Shown here: positions 1 to 9,245 of the stretch, piece by piece
How the letters are laid out: each line of letters starts with the position of its first letter
How positions within the stretch are numbered: position 1 is the stretch's first letter
DNA from: an uncultured Clostridia bacterium
GTDB lineage: Bacteria > Bacillota > Clostridia > Lachnospirales > Lachnospiraceae
Assembly (NCBI GenBank): GCA_947385955.1
Contig: CANDNA010000025.1
Coordinates: forward strand, 1-50,062
DNA length: 50,062 nucleotides
Direction of reading: 5' to 3'
Notes under the pieces: generated by a model
What the model saw: only the letters and a program-made list of their open reading frames with translations
Told to the model about the DNA's origin: nothing
Databases searched by the model: none
Position numbers and translations under genes: made by a program

Positions 1-1
1 G

Positions 2-298
2 ATGGATGCGGTGAAGGCAGGCGGGGACAGGCAGGAACTGCATGAAAAAATCCGTATCCTTTCTATGGAAGCAGGCAGGAATGTGAAAGAAGAAGGCAGG
101 GAAAACAATCTGTTGGAGCTGATAGCAGCAGATCCGGCCTTCAACATGACACTGGAAGAATTGCAGGAGACAATGGAGCCTTCCCGGTATGTGGGACGGG
201 CAAGAGAGCAGGTGGAGGCGTTTCTGCATCAGGTGATTGCCCCCATTCTGGAAGAAAAAAAAGAACTGCTGGGATTACAGGCAGAAATCAACGTGTAA
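2..298 (+). CDS. purB: Adenylosuccinate lyase, C-terminal fragment (cut by window edge)
   Basis: This is the last 98 residues of a protein whose start lies left of the window, so the first ATG seen is internal. The tail carries the pattern YVGRAREQVEAFL followed by a short acidic/lysine end, which I recognise as the C-terminal helical domain of clostridial-type adenylosuccinate lyase. That enzyme splits adenylosuccinate and SAICAR in purine synthesis and acts as a cytoplasmic tetramer. The catalytic signature loop is not in the window, so the call rests on the C-terminal domain only. A strong terminator follows directly after the stop, which suggests this gene ends its operon and PFOR is transcribed separately. 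Confidence 0.8.
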   Translation: MDAVKAGGDRQELHEKIRILSMEAGRNVKEEGRENNLLELIAADPAFNMTLEELQETMEPSRYVGRAREQVEAFLHQVIAPILEEKKELLGLQAEINV

Positions 299-303
299 AA
301 AAG

Positions 304-345
304 AATCCTGTCCGCAGGCGTAAGATCCTGCAGGCAGGATTTTTC
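304..345 (+). terminator. Rho-independent terminator after purB
   Basis: The stretch AATCCTGTCCGCAGG pairs with CCTGCAGGCAGGATT across an 8-base loop, with one mismatch and one G-U type pair, and runs into TTTTTC. It lies six bases after the purB stop. Confidence 0.8.
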
Positions 346-427
346 TGACTGAAAAACAGCAAAGGGATGATTTGATACAAAATGGTACACACTAATCGTA
401 AAAATATCAGGAAAGTGAGTATCCAAT

Positions 428-3400
428 ATGAATCAGAATCAAATCAGTCAGGCGAAAGGGGAAAGGTCCCCTGTAAATCCGGCACATACGGCGAAAAAAA
501 GAAGCATGAAAACGATGGACGGCAATCAGGCTGCGGCGCTGGCGGCGTATGCCTACAGTGAAGTGGCTGCCATCTATCCGATTACCCCTTCTTCCACAAT
601 GGCAGAGTGGATGGATGAGTGGTCGGCCAGAGGGGAGAAAAACCTGTTCGGCAAACCGGTAACGGTATCCACCATGCAATCGGAGGCCGGTGCGGCCGGT
701 GCGGTACATGGCTCGTTGATTGCAGGGGCGCTGACTTCTACATTTACCGCGTCCCAGGGCCTTCTTTTGATGATCCCCAATTTATATAAAATAGCAGGAG
801 AGGGCCTGCCCGGAGTTTTTCATGTGGCAGCCAGGTCCATTGCCACCCATGCCCTGTCTATTTTCGGAGATCATTCCGATGTGTATGCCTGCAGGCAGAC
901 CGGCGTGGCGATGCTGGCAAGCAGCAGCGTACAGGAGGTCATGGATCTGGCGCCGGTGGCTCATATTGCCGCATTGCAGGGAAGCACTCCCTTTCTGCAT
1001 TTTTTTGACGGGTTTCGGACTTCCCATGAGGTACAGAAAATTGAGGTCTGGGACAGGTCGGACTATGAAGAGCTGTTGGACCGGGAGGCGCTTGCCGCAT
1101 TCCGGGCAAGGGCGCTGAATCCCACCCACGGCAGACAGATGGGATCGGCCCAGAACCCGGATGTATTTTTCCAGTACCGGGAGGCGGCCAATCCCCGCTA
1201 TGAAAAGCTGCCGGAAATTGTGGAAGCTCTTTTCAGAAAGATTACAGAAAAGACAGGCACTCCCTATGAACTGTTCCAATATTACGGCGATCCGGAAGCG
1301 GAGCACATTATCATCGCTATGGGAAGCGTCTGCCAGACCATTGAAGAAGTGGTGGATGTGGAAAATAAAAACGGGAAAAAGACAGGGCTGATCAAAGTGC
1401 GCCTTTACCGCCCGTTTGACCAAAAGCGCCTTTTGGCGGCAATTCCCAAGACGGTGGAAAAGATTACAGTACTGGACCGGACGAAGGAGGCAGGAAGCAT
1501 AGGGGAACCTCTGTATCTGGATGTGCTGGGAGCGCTTCGCGGCAGCTATTATCAGGATATCCCTGTCTATACAGGCCGGTACGGGCTGGGTTCCAAAGAT
1601 ACCACGCCGCAGCAGATCCATGCGGTATTTGCCAATGAAAACAAACAGCGTTTTACCATTGGCATTGAGGATGATGTGACGCATATGTCACTTCCTGTCA
1701 AACCGTTTCCTATTGAAAAGAAGGGGGAAATCTGCTGCAAGTTCTGGGGACTGGGCGGAGATGGTACGGTTGGGGGCAACAAATCCTCTGTAAAGATCAT
1801 AGGCAATCATACAGATCTGTATGCACAGGCTTATTTTGCCTATGATTCCAAAAAGTCCAGAGGGCTGACCGTGTCCCATCTGCGGTTTTCCCCCGCCCCC
1901 ATCCGCTCGGCCTATCTGATTGACCGCTCGGATTTTACGGCCTGCCATAACCATGTTTATCTGCATAAATTCAATATCGTGCAGGAAATCAAAGACGGAG
2001 GTACGTTCCTCTTAAACTGCCCTTATGAAGGAAAGGAATTGGAACATTTCCTGCCGGGGCAGGTGAAACGCTGTCTGGCAGAGCATGGGATTCGGTTTTT
2101 TATCATAGACGGTATCCGGATCGGGAAGGAAATCGGCCTGAACAATAAAATCAATACCATACTGCAGGCGGCCTTTTTCAAACTGTCCGGTATTATCCCG
2201 GCAGATGAGGCGCTTTCTCTGATGAAGCAGGCTGCCAAAGCCGCTTATGAACGGAAGGGCGATAAAATCGTAAGCATGAACTATGAAGCCATTGAGCGGG
2301 GCATGCAGGAAGTGAAGGAGGTAAAGATCCCGGAGGCGTGGAAGCAGGAGGCGGATGAGCCGCTGGATGATACGCTGCTGCCGGACCGGGAAGAGGTGGA
2401 ACGGTTTATCTGCCGGATTCAGAAACCTGTGATCGGCCAGGAAGGAGACCGCCTGCCGGTCTCTGTGTTTGCGGAAATTGCGGACGGGTCCGTGCCTTCC
2501 GGAACGGCAGCCCACGAAAGACGGAATGTGGCAACGGAAATCCCTGTGTGGAAACCGGAAAACTGTATTCAGTGCAACCGCTGTTCCTTTGTCTGTCCCC
2601 ATGCGGTCATCCGTCCTGCCGTAATGGATGAAAAGGAAGCGGCTGCAGCTCCGGAAGGGATGGCAATGCTGCCGGTGACCGGTGCAGAACAATATCAGGT
2701 TTCCATGATTATTTCTGAAGAGGACTGTACCGGCTGCGGTTCCTGTGCGGCCGTCTGCCCCGGAAAACAGGGAGAGAAGGCGCTGGAAATGTGTCCGGTT
2801 CATGAACACAGGGAACATCAGGAGTACTTTGACTACGGTAAGAGCCTGCCGGAAAAGAAGGACCTGGTGGAACGCTTCGGCATCGGGACAGTAAAAGGGA
2901 GCCAGTACAAAAAGCCGTATCTGGAATTTCACGGAGCCTGCGCAGGGTGCGGGGAGACTACCTATCCCAGGCTGGTCACGCAGTTGTTCGGAGAAAGGAT
3001 GTATATTGCCAATGCCACGGGCTGTTCTTCTATCTGGGGCAATTCCTATCCCACCACCCCTTATACGGTGAACCGGAAAGGACAGGGGCCGGCCTGGTCC
3101 AACTCGCTGTTTGAGGATGCGGCAGAGTTCGGGTACGGGATGCTGCTGGCTGAGGAAACGATACGGGAAAGGCTGCGGGAACAGGTGGATGCGCTGAGAG
3201 AGAATGCCGGAGAAGAAGCGGTGAAAAAAGCGTGCGGAGAATGGCTGTCCACCTACAATGATTTTTATAAAAACGGACCGGCATCGGAAACTCTGATACA
3301 GGCCCTTTCCGGGAGTAAATCTCCTGCGGCAGGGGCAATCCTTTCCGACCGGGATTTCCTGTCCAAAAAGTCCAAATGGGTGTTCGGCGGTGACGGCTGG

Positions 3401-4027
3401 GCGTATGACATCGGTTTCGGCGGCCTGGATCATGTGCTGGCAAGCAGAAGAAATATCAACGTGCTTGTGTTTGATACGGAAATCTATTCCAATACGGGAG
3501 GACAGGCGTCCAAAGCCACGCCGCTGGGGGCTACAGCGCTGTTTGCCGCAGGAGGCAAGCGGACAAGGAAAAAGGATCTGGCCGGCATGGCCATCAGTTA
3601 TGGCTATGTGTATGTGGCACAGATTGCTATGGGAGCCGATTATAACCAGACAGTAAAAGCCATACAGGAGGCAGAGAGCTATGACGGGCCTTCCCTGCTG
3701 ATTGCCTATGCGCCCTGTATCAGTCATGGCATCCGGGCAGGGATGGGCAGTTCCCAGCATGAAGAGGATAAAGCGGTAAAGGCAGGGTATTTCTCCCTGT
3801 TCCGTTACAATCCTGCGCTGCGGGAAAAAGGGGAAAATCCTTTCTGCCTGGACAGCGGGGAACCGTCCGTTCCCTACAGAGAATTTCTGGAGGGAGAAAT
3901 CCGGTATACGGCGCTGGAGCGGACCAAACCGGAAGTGGCAAAGCGGCTGTTTGCAGATGCCGAAGAGCATTCCAGAAACCGGTACCGGTACTGGAAACGG
4001 GTGTCGGAGATGTATGGAAAGCTGTAG
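428..4027 (+). CDS. nifJ: Pyruvate:ferredoxin (flavodoxin) oxidoreductase, single-chain
   Basis: The enzyme oxidatively decarboxylates pyruvate to acetyl-CoA and CO2 with reduction of ferredoxin, the central energy step of anaerobic Clostridia; it is cytoplasmic. At 1199 residues it has the usual length for the homodimeric single-chain form. Domains in order: pyruvate-binding domain with AIYPITPSS near residue 52, the central CoA/gamma domain, two 4Fe-4S clusters around residues 712-722 (CIQCNRCSFVCP) and 767-790 (CTGCGSCAAVCP), then the thiamine diphosphate domain with CAGCGET and GGDGWAYDIGFGG near residue 986. The start at 428 is used because AGGAAAGTGAG lies upstream; a second in-frame ATG at 506 (MKTMDGNQ) would match most family members better, so the first 26 residues are uncertain. 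It stands alone between a terminator and a new promoter. Confidence 0.96.
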   Translation: MNQNQISQAKGERSPVNPAHTAKKRSMKTMDGNQAAALAAYAYSEVAAIYPITPSSTMAEWMDEWSARGEKNLFGKPVTVSTMQSEAGAAGAVHGSLIAGALTSTFTASQGLLLMIPNLYKIAGEGLPGVFHVAARSIATHALSIFGDHSDVYACRQTGVAMLASSSVQEVMDLAPVAHIAALQGSTPFLHFFDGFRTSHEVQKIEVWDRSDYEELLDREALAAFRARALNPTHGRQMGSAQNPDVFFQYREAANPRYEKLPEIVEALFRKITEKTGTPYELFQYYGDPEAEHIIIAMGSVCQTIEEVVDVENKNGKKTGLIKVRLYRPFDQKRLLAAIPKTVEKITVLDRTKEAGSIGEPLYLDVLGALRGSYYQDIPVYTGRYGLGSKDTTPQQIHAVFANENKQRFTIGIEDDVTHMSLPVKPFPIEKKGEICCKFWGLGGDGTVGGNKSSVKIIGNHTDLYAQAYFAYDSKKSRGLTVSHLRFSPAPIRSAYLIDRSDFTACHNHVYLHKFNIVQEIKDGGTFLLNCPYEGKELEHFLPGQVKRCLAEHGIRFFIIDGIRIGKEIGLNNKINTILQAAFFKLSGIIPADEALSLMKQAAKAAYERKGDKIVSMNYEAIERGMQEVKEVKIPEAWKQEADEPLDDTLLPDREEVERFICRIQKPVIGQEGDRLPVSVFAEIADGSVPSGTAAHERRNVATEIPVWKPENCIQCNRCSFVCPHAVIRPAVMDEKEAAAAPEGMAMLPVTGAEQYQVSMIISEEDCTGCGSCAAVCPGKQGEKALEMCPVHEHREHQEYFDYGKSLPEKKDLVERFGIGTVKGSQYKKPYLEFHGACAGCGETTYPRLVTQLFGERMYIANATGCSSIWGNSYPTTPYTVNRKGQGPAWSNSLFEDAAEFGYGMLLAEETIRERLREQVDALRENAGEEAVKKACGEWLSTYNDFYKNGPASETLIQALSGSKSPAAGAILSDRDFLSKKSKWVFGGDGWAYDIGFGGLDHVLASRRNINVLVFDTEIYSNTGGQASKATPLGATALFAAGGKRTRKKDLAGMAISYGYVYVAQIAMGADYNQTVKAIQEAESYDGPSLLIAYAPCISHGIRAGMGSSQHEEDKAVKAGYFSLFRYNPALREKGENPFCLDSGEPSVPYREFLEGEIRYTALERTKPEVAKRLFADAEEHSRNRYRYWKRVSEMYGKL

Positions 4028-4072
4028 ATAAAAGAGAAGCCGGCAAAGCCCTGGAATAGGTGTTCTTAGTCA

Positions 4073-4101
4073 TTGACAATCCGGTACCGGGAGAATATAC
4101 T
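4073..4101 (+). promoter_or_regulatory. Sigma-A type promoter for the BMP-domain gene
   Basis: A perfect -35 box TTGACA (4073-4078) is separated by 17 bases from TATACT (4096-4101), five of six matches to the -10 consensus. It lies 56 bases upstream of the ATG at 4158, in the gap after PFOR. This is the best promoter match in the window. Confidence 0.8.
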
Positions 4102-4157
4102 GTGAAGCAGGTAAAAGATGGCTTTTCAACGGCAGGAAACGGTGCGGAGGAACGGAT

Positions 4158-6092
4158 ATGGCATTGAAAGATTATGCGGCGGCATTGAAGCAGGGAAGAA
4201 GGCGGTATCAGTCCGCGGTGACAAAGGGGCAGTATCCGTATCTTCCGGTACTGGATGACATTTTATCTTATACAGAGGTGGTACAGACCGTCAGTCTGGG
4301 CCTGATGGATATTCCTCTTTCCAAGGTGGTGGGGACGAAAACGGCGGGACGGACCAATGCCTTTGCGGATAATTTCATGCCGCTTCTGGCAGAGAAGTCC
4401 GAGTTCGGCGCCAAATGGGCCTCATTGTATGACCATCAGGTCAGTGAGGGCATCCGGGACCCGATCGTGGCATATGAGTTTATGAACCAGTTTTATGTCC
4501 AGGAAGGCAATAAGCGTGTCAGTGTGATGAAATACCTGGGCGCTTACAGCATTTCCGGTACGGTGACCCGCCTGATCCCCAGACGGACAGAGGAGAAGGA
4601 AAACCGTCTGTATTATGAATTTCTGGATTTTCACCAGGTATCGGGAAACTGTGATCTGTGGTTTACCAAAGAAGGAAGCTATAAGAAGCTGCTGAAACTG
4701 ATGGGAAAAAAGCCGGGCGAGGTATGGGAAGAAGAGGAACGCCGCCTGCTGCGCAGCGTTTATGGCAGGTTTGTGGATGCATTTAAAATGGCTCACGGAG
4801 AAAAACTGGAGCTGACGGTTTCGGATGCGTTTCTGGTTTATGTGGAAATTTACGGATATGACCAGATCAGAAAAGAAACGGAACTGGAAATGCACAAGGC
4901 TCTTCAGAATATGTGGGAAGAGATCACACTGGCAGAAAAAGGAAGCCAGGTGGAGCTGGTGCAGAATCCAAAAGAAGAAAAGACTTCTCTTTTAAACCGT
5001 CTGCTGCCTGCTGCGTCACTGACACCGGATATGCTGAAGATTGCTTTTATTTATTCAAAAACGCCGGAAACTTCCAGTTGGACCTATGCCCATGAGCTGG
5101 GCAGGCTGTATCTGGAACAGGCGTTTGAAGGCAGGGTGAAAACGATGGCCTTTGATCAGGCCGGGACAGACGGGGAAGTGGAAAATGCCATAGATCTGGC
5201 GGTTGCGGCAGGATGTAATCTGATCTTTACCATTGCCATCCAGATGGTAAATGCCAGCGTCCGCTGTGCCATCCGCCATCCGAAGGTACGGATTTTCAAC
5301 TGCTCGGTGAAGATGCCTTATTCCTCTATTCATACCTACTATGCCCGTATGTATGAGTCCAAGTTTTTGATCGGCGCCATTGCGGCCGCACTGTCAAGGA
5401 CAGAACATCTGGGATATGTGGCAGATTACCCCATTTATGGCGAGATGGCCAATATCAATGCTTTTGCACTGGGGGCCAGGATGGTCAATCCCTATGCAAA
5501 GGTGCATCTGGAATGGTCCAAAACGGAGGGGCAAAATGCCAGAGAGCGGCTGAAGCAGGAGGGCGTGGTGTTTATTTCCGATCATGATATGATCACGCCC
5601 CGGTCTGCGTCCAGAGAGTACGGACTGTACAGGAAAAAAGAGGACGGCAGTCTGGAGAACCTTGCCACACCCATCTGGGACTGGGGAAAGTTTTATGAAC
5701 GGATTATCAGAAATTTATGCGCCGGCAGCAGTGAAACCAATGCCCAGAAAGGGAAAAAGGCGGTGAATTACTGGTGGGGACTGTCCGCTGACGTGATCGA
5801 TGTGATCTGTGCCAAGAGCATGCCCTGCGAAACCCGCAGGCTGATTGAGTTTTTAAAGCACTCAATTCGTACCGGCGCGTTTCATCCCTTTGACGGACTG
5901 CTCCGTTCCCAGGACGGAGAAGTCCGCTGCAAAGAGGGTGAGACTCTGGAGCCGGATGAAATCATTACGATGGACTGGCTGGCAGAGGGGATTCTGGGAC
6001 GGATTCCTGAATTTGAAGAATTGACAAAGGAGGCCCAGGCGCTGGTACAGCTGCAGGGCATAAAGACAGATGAAACCAGTGAAGAAGCATAA
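4158..6092 (+). CDS. Cytoplasmic BMP-domain protein with ParB-like N-terminal region
   Basis: The 644-residue product has two parts. Residues 1-250 contain a segment with EGNKRVSVMKYLGA (116-129) that resembles the ParB/sulfiredoxin fold signature. Residues about 293-560 look like a basic membrane protein (BMP/Med) periplasmic-binding-protein fold, the family that binds nucleosides in ABC uptake systems. There is no signal peptide or lipobox, so unlike true BMP lipoproteins it should act inside the cell. No ABC permease or ATPase lies next to it. The start is set by GGAGG seven bases before the ATG. It overlaps the following phosphoesterase frame. A cytosolic sensor of a nucleoside-like ligand is my inference; the function is unknown. 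Confidence 0.7.
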   Translation: MALKDYAAALKQGRRRYQSAVTKGQYPYLPVLDDILSYTEVVQTVSLGLMDIPLSKVVGTKTAGRTNAFADNFMPLLAEKSEFGAKWASLYDHQVSEGIRDPIVAYEFMNQFYVQEGNKRVSVMKYLGAYSISGTVTRLIPRRTEEKENRLYYEFLDFHQVSGNCDLWFTKEGSYKKLLKLMGKKPGEVWEEEERRLLRSVYGRFVDAFKMAHGEKLELTVSDAFLVYVEIYGYDQIRKETELEMHKALQNMWEEITLAEKGSQVELVQNPKEEKTSLLNRLLPAASLTPDMLKIAFIYSKTPETSSWTYAHELGRLYLEQAFEGRVKTMAFDQAGTDGEVENAIDLAVAAGCNLIFTIAIQMVNASVRCAIRHPKVRIFNCSVKMPYSSIHTYYARMYESKFLIGAIAAALSRTEHLGYVADYPIYGEMANINAFALGARMVNPYAKVHLEWSKTEGQNARERLKQEGVVFISDHDMITPRSASREYGLYRKKEDGSLENLATPIWDWGKFYERIIRNLCAGSSETNAQKGKKAVNYWWGLSADVIDVICAKSMPCETRRLIEFLKHSIRTGAFHPFDGLLRSQDGEVRCKEGETLEPDEIITMDWLAEGILGRIPEFEELTKEAQALVQLQGIKTDETSEEA

Positions 6093-6111
6093 GCATACCG
6101 GCATGGGCGTG

Positions 6112-6717
6112 ATGAATATTATGATACTGACCGATCATGAATCCAGACTGCTGTATGATTATTATGAACCGGAGCGGATGAAAGACATTGATCTGATCAT
6201 ATCCTGCGGCGATCTCTCTCCCGAATATCTGACTTTTTTTGCCACTCTCTGTCATGTGCCGGTGCTGTACGTAAGAGGCAATCATGACGGCAGGTATGCG
6301 GAAAACCCGCCGGAAGGCTGTATCTGCATTGAGGATGATATTTTTGTGTATCAGGGAGTGCGTATCCTGGGACTGGGCGGTTCCATGCAATACATTCCGG
6401 GAGCTGCAAACCAGTATACGGAACAACAGATGAAGCGGCGGGTACGCCACCTGGGCTTTAAACTGTGGCGCCGCCGGGGATTTGATATTCTGGTGGCCCA
6501 TGCGCCTGCCTGGCAGGTGAATGATCTGGAGGATCTTCCGCATCGCGGATTTGCGGTATTCCGTACTCTGATGGAGAAATATAAGCCAAAATTTTTCTTT
6601 CACGGGCATGTTCATGCCAACTACAGCAGCAATTTTAAAAGGAAAGATACATTTGGTCATACCACTGTGATCAATGCCTATGATTTTTATGTGGTGGAAT
6701 ATCCTCTGGAAGGATAG
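6112..6717 (+). CDS. Calcineurin-like metallophosphoesterase
   Basis: The protein is a cytoplasmic metal-dependent phosphoesterase of unknown substrate. Visible motifs are LTDHES near the N-terminus in place of the usual DxH, SCGDLSPEYL (GD motif), VRGNHDGRY (GNHD), a histidine in VAHAP, and the closing FHGHVHANY (GHxH), all in family order. About 200 residues is normal for the compact YfcE-like subgroup. The start is uncertain: in-frame ATGs lie at 6070, 6103, 6112 and 6121. I chose 6112 (MNIMILTDHES) because family members usually begin just before the first metal motif. Starting at 6070 would give a 23-base overlap with the upstream BMP-domain gene. The two are probably co-transcribed. Confidence 0.8.
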   Translation: MNIMILTDHESRLLYDYYEPERMKDIDLIISCGDLSPEYLTFFATLCHVPVLYVRGNHDGRYAENPPEGCICIEDDIFVYQGVRILGLGGSMQYIPGAANQYTEQQMKRRVRHLGFKLWRRRGFDILVAHAPAWQVNDLEDLPHRGFAVFRTLMEKYKPKFFFHGHVHANYSSNFKRKDTFGHTTVINAYDFYVVEYPLEG

Positions 6718-6761
6718 GCCACAGAAGTGATGATAATCTATACAAGGAGTCGCATTATGTC

Positions 6762-8735
6762 ATGAAAAAACAGAATACATTAAAGCACAAGATTATTTTT
6801 TATGTAATGTCTGTGGCAATTTTGCTGGCCGTTCTGATTACGGCCAATATGTCTGTGGGCAGCGTGATTTCCACCAACCGGGTGCTGCTGGAAAACATGC
6901 AGATTACCACGAGGATTGCTTCCCAGAGTATCAGTTCCAATCTGCATCTTCTGACAGAACGTATGTACAATCTGTCTGCGGAAACAGTATTTGCCGATCC
7001 GCTGGCATCCGAAGCGCAGAAGGTTGCCAGGATGGAGGAAATGAAGCAGCAGATCGAATTTGTCTGGCTTGCGGCTTATGATACTTCAGGACAGAAACTG
7101 TATGGAGATGAAACGGCGCCTGACAGCATCAGGGACACCGGATATTTTGAATATCTCCTGCAGACAGGCAGTATCGCCATCGGAGATCCTTATCAGGCAG
7201 ACGGCATCTTGCAGTTGTGTGTGGGTACCACACTGAAAAATGAAGATACAGACGGCGGGGCGGCAGGCTATCTGGTGGGCAGTTACAAATATGATCTGTT
7301 AAATGATGTGCTCAGCCTTCTGATTCTGGGAGATACCGGAAGCGCCTGCATCTTAAACAAAGAGGGGCTGATTATCGGGGATAATAACCGGCAGAATATT
7401 GTAGACCAGAAAAATATTTATGAAATGTATTCCTCTGCAAAAAACAAAGAGATCTTTGATAAGGCATTGTCTTTTCAGACAGGTTCGGCACTGACACGGA
7501 TGGGCTATGTCAGACAGTATGTGGGGTATGCGCCGATACCGGGGACCAACTGGGCGCTGTTAGTACATGTGCCCCAGTATGAATATATGGATCATATGGT
7601 GCTCTCTATCTGTGTTTCCGCTGTCCTGTCCCTCGCTTTACTGTTCGCGGCCGCTGCAGTGATTGTAAAGCTGTCCAGGAAGATTTCTGACCCGCTTTCG
7701 GAAGCTACCAGACGTCTGCAGGCGCTGGCGGAGGGGGATCTGACACAGGAGGTATTTCAGTCGGACAGCGATGATGAAACGGGTATTCTGACCAGTGCGC
7801 TGGCACGGACCATTGCCAGCTTAAAGAGTTACATACAAAGCATCCAGGACTGTCTGGGGACTCTGGCAGAGGGAGATTATACGCTGGAAGTACCGGAAAT
7901 GTTTCACGGAGATTTTTCGTCTATCCACAGTTCTCTCTGTCATATTACAGATGCGTTGAATCAGACGATGATCCGTATGCGCCAGTCCGCCGGGGAGGTT
8001 ACGGATAATTCCGGCAGTGTATCCGGATGTGCAAAACAGCTCAGTGAAGGTTCTCTGCATCAGAATGTACTTTTAAGTGAGTTAAAAGAGAGCGCAGCAG
8101 AGATTGCCGCCGCCATTGAGAAAAACAGGGACAATGCCGCCCGGATAGAGGAGTTTTCTGTACATGCGGCACAAAAGACCGCCCAGGGCAGCGGTTATAT
8201 GCAGAGTATGCTGGATACGATGGGGCAGGTGCATGAGGCTGTGGAAGAGATTTCCAAGATCAGCCTGATGATTGAGGAAATTTCAGATCAGACCAATCTG
8301 CTCTCACTAAATGCCTCTATTGAGGCGGCGCGGGCCGGGGAGGCAGGCCGGGGATTTGCAGTGGTTGCTTCCGAAATCGGCCAGTTGGCAGGCCAGACTG
8401 CCGATGCGCTGAAACAGACCATGGAAATGATAGCCCATTCTACAGAAACCATCCGAAAGGGACAGGAAACGGCTGACCGGACTGCAGAGGCTTTCCGGCA
8501 GATTGAGCAGGTGACGGATCATTACCATGCCATTTCTGACCGGCTGGCGGCTACGGTAAATGAGCAGACAGCGGCAGTGGAGCAGATTCTGACACAGCTC
8601 GCATCGTTGCAGGAGATTGCAGATGCCAACAGAGAACTGGCGGAAGAAACAGAGCAGAAGGCGGCAGATTCCCTGGCCCAGTCGGAAAGCCTGATGGACT
8701 ATGTGGACCGGGTTAAGATCAGAGAAACCGTGTAG
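6762..8735 (+). CDS. Methyl-accepting chemotaxis protein
   Basis: This 657-residue transmembrane chemoreceptor has an N-terminal membrane helix (about 12-36), an extracellular sensing region of about 240 residues that resembles a Cache-type domain, a second membrane helix (about 278-302), a HAMP linker and a long cytoplasmic coiled coil. The signalling hairpin is clear near residue 508 with DQTNLLSLNASIEAARAGE, the CheA/CheW contact tip of the family. Its ligand cannot be told from the sequence. AAGGAG (6744-6749) lies 12 bases from this ATG, while an out-of-frame ATG at 6757 is better spaced and reads ATG TCA TGA. No other chemotaxis gene is in the window, so it is an orphan receptor. Confidence 0.93.
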   Translation: MKKQNTLKHKIIFYVMSVAILLAVLITANMSVGSVISTNRVLLENMQITTRIASQSISSNLHLLTERMYNLSAETVFADPLASEAQKVARMEEMKQQIEFVWLAAYDTSGQKLYGDETAPDSIRDTGYFEYLLQTGSIAIGDPYQADGILQLCVGTTLKNEDTDGGAAGYLVGSYKYDLLNDVLSLLILGDTGSACILNKEGLIIGDNNRQNIVDQKNIYEMYSSAKNKEIFDKALSFQTGSALTRMGYVRQYVGYAPIPGTNWALLVHVPQYEYMDHMVLSICVSAVLSLALLFAAAAVIVKLSRKISDPLSEATRRLQALAEGDLTQEVFQSDSDDETGILTSALARTIASLKSYIQSIQDCLGTLAEGDYTLEVPEMFHGDFSSIHSSLCHITDALNQTMIRMRQSAGEVTDNSGSVSGCAKQLSEGSLHQNVLLSELKESAAEIAAAIEKNRDNAARIEEFSVHAAQKTAQGSGYMQSMLDTMGQVHEAVEEISKISLMIEEISDQTNLLSLNASIEAARAGEAGRGFAVVASEIGQLAGQTADALKQTMEMIAHSTETIRKGQETADRTAEAFRQIEQVTDHYHAISDRLAATVNEQTAAVEQILTQLASLQEIADANRELAEETEQKAADSLAQSESLMDYVDRVKIRETV

Positions 8736-8748
8736 GAGGAGGGCGGAA

Positions 8749-9192
8749 ATGAAAAAAAGGATTTGTGTATGGCTGCTGTTTCCCATGCTCCTGCTGATTT
8801 TGAGCGGATGCAGCCTGCATACGGAAATGAAAGACGGTTTTTATACGGCTGAAATGGCAGAGTACTCTCATGGATGGAAGGAATATCTGTGTATCTTTGT
8901 AAAGAATGACAAAATCGTGTATGCGGAGTTCAATGCCAAAGACCCCAGCGGTTACATCAAAGCCTGGGACAATGCCTATATGAATAATATGTACAGCCAG
9001 ACTGGTACCTATCCCAATGCCTATACCAGAGATTATGTGGCCCAGCTCATTGAGACACAGGACCCGGATCAGGTGGATGCGGTAAGCGGCGCCAGCCATT
9101 CCGGAAGCAATTTTGAAAAACTTTCCCGTGCTGTTGTGGAACAGGCAAAGAACGGAGATTCCACCATTGTGGTTGTGGAAGCGGAAGAATAG
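8749..9192 (+). CDS. FMN-binding domain lipoprotein
   Basis: The 147-residue product begins with a lipoprotein signal peptide ending in LSGC (lipid-modified Cys21) and continues with a single FMN_bind-type domain, recognised by DAVSGASHSG (SGAS at 113-116), the counterpart of the SGAT flavin motif in NqrC/RnfG. It should be anchored on the outer face of the membrane and take part in extracytoplasmic electron transfer; the electron partner is unknown. The start is the ATG with GGAGGAGGGCGG just upstream; an in-frame start at 8701 would lie inside the chemoreceptor and lacks a site. It is 13 bases after the chemoreceptor stop and 53 bases before the CbiK-CbiL gene. Confidence 0.82.
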   Translation: MKKRICVWLLFPMLLLILSGCSLHTEMKDGFYTAEMAEYSHGWKEYLCIFVKNDKIVYAEFNAKDPSGYIKAWDNAYMNNMYSQTGTYPNAYTRDYVAQLIETQDPDQVDAVSGASHSGSNFEKLSRAVVEQAKNGDSTIVVVEAEE

Positions 9193-9245
9193 GAAATGAA
9201 AACAGGAAGCAGATCCATCTGTTAGTGGGAGGGAGGAACCCGGCA

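Noticed and set aside
782-1684. A 300-codon minus-strand open frame inside PFOR
   Set aside because: Same reason: antisense shadow with low-complexity His/Cys/Arg-rich translation.
2012-3970. A 652-codon open frame on the minus strand
   Set aside because: It lies fully antisense to the PFOR gene, has no ribosome site and no recognisable domains; it is a by-product of the codon use of the real gene.
8736-9245. Possible cobalamin riboswitch ahead of the cobalt-corrin genes
   Set aside because: No gap is long enough and no B12-box-like sequence was seen; the space is taken by the FMN-binding lipoprotein.
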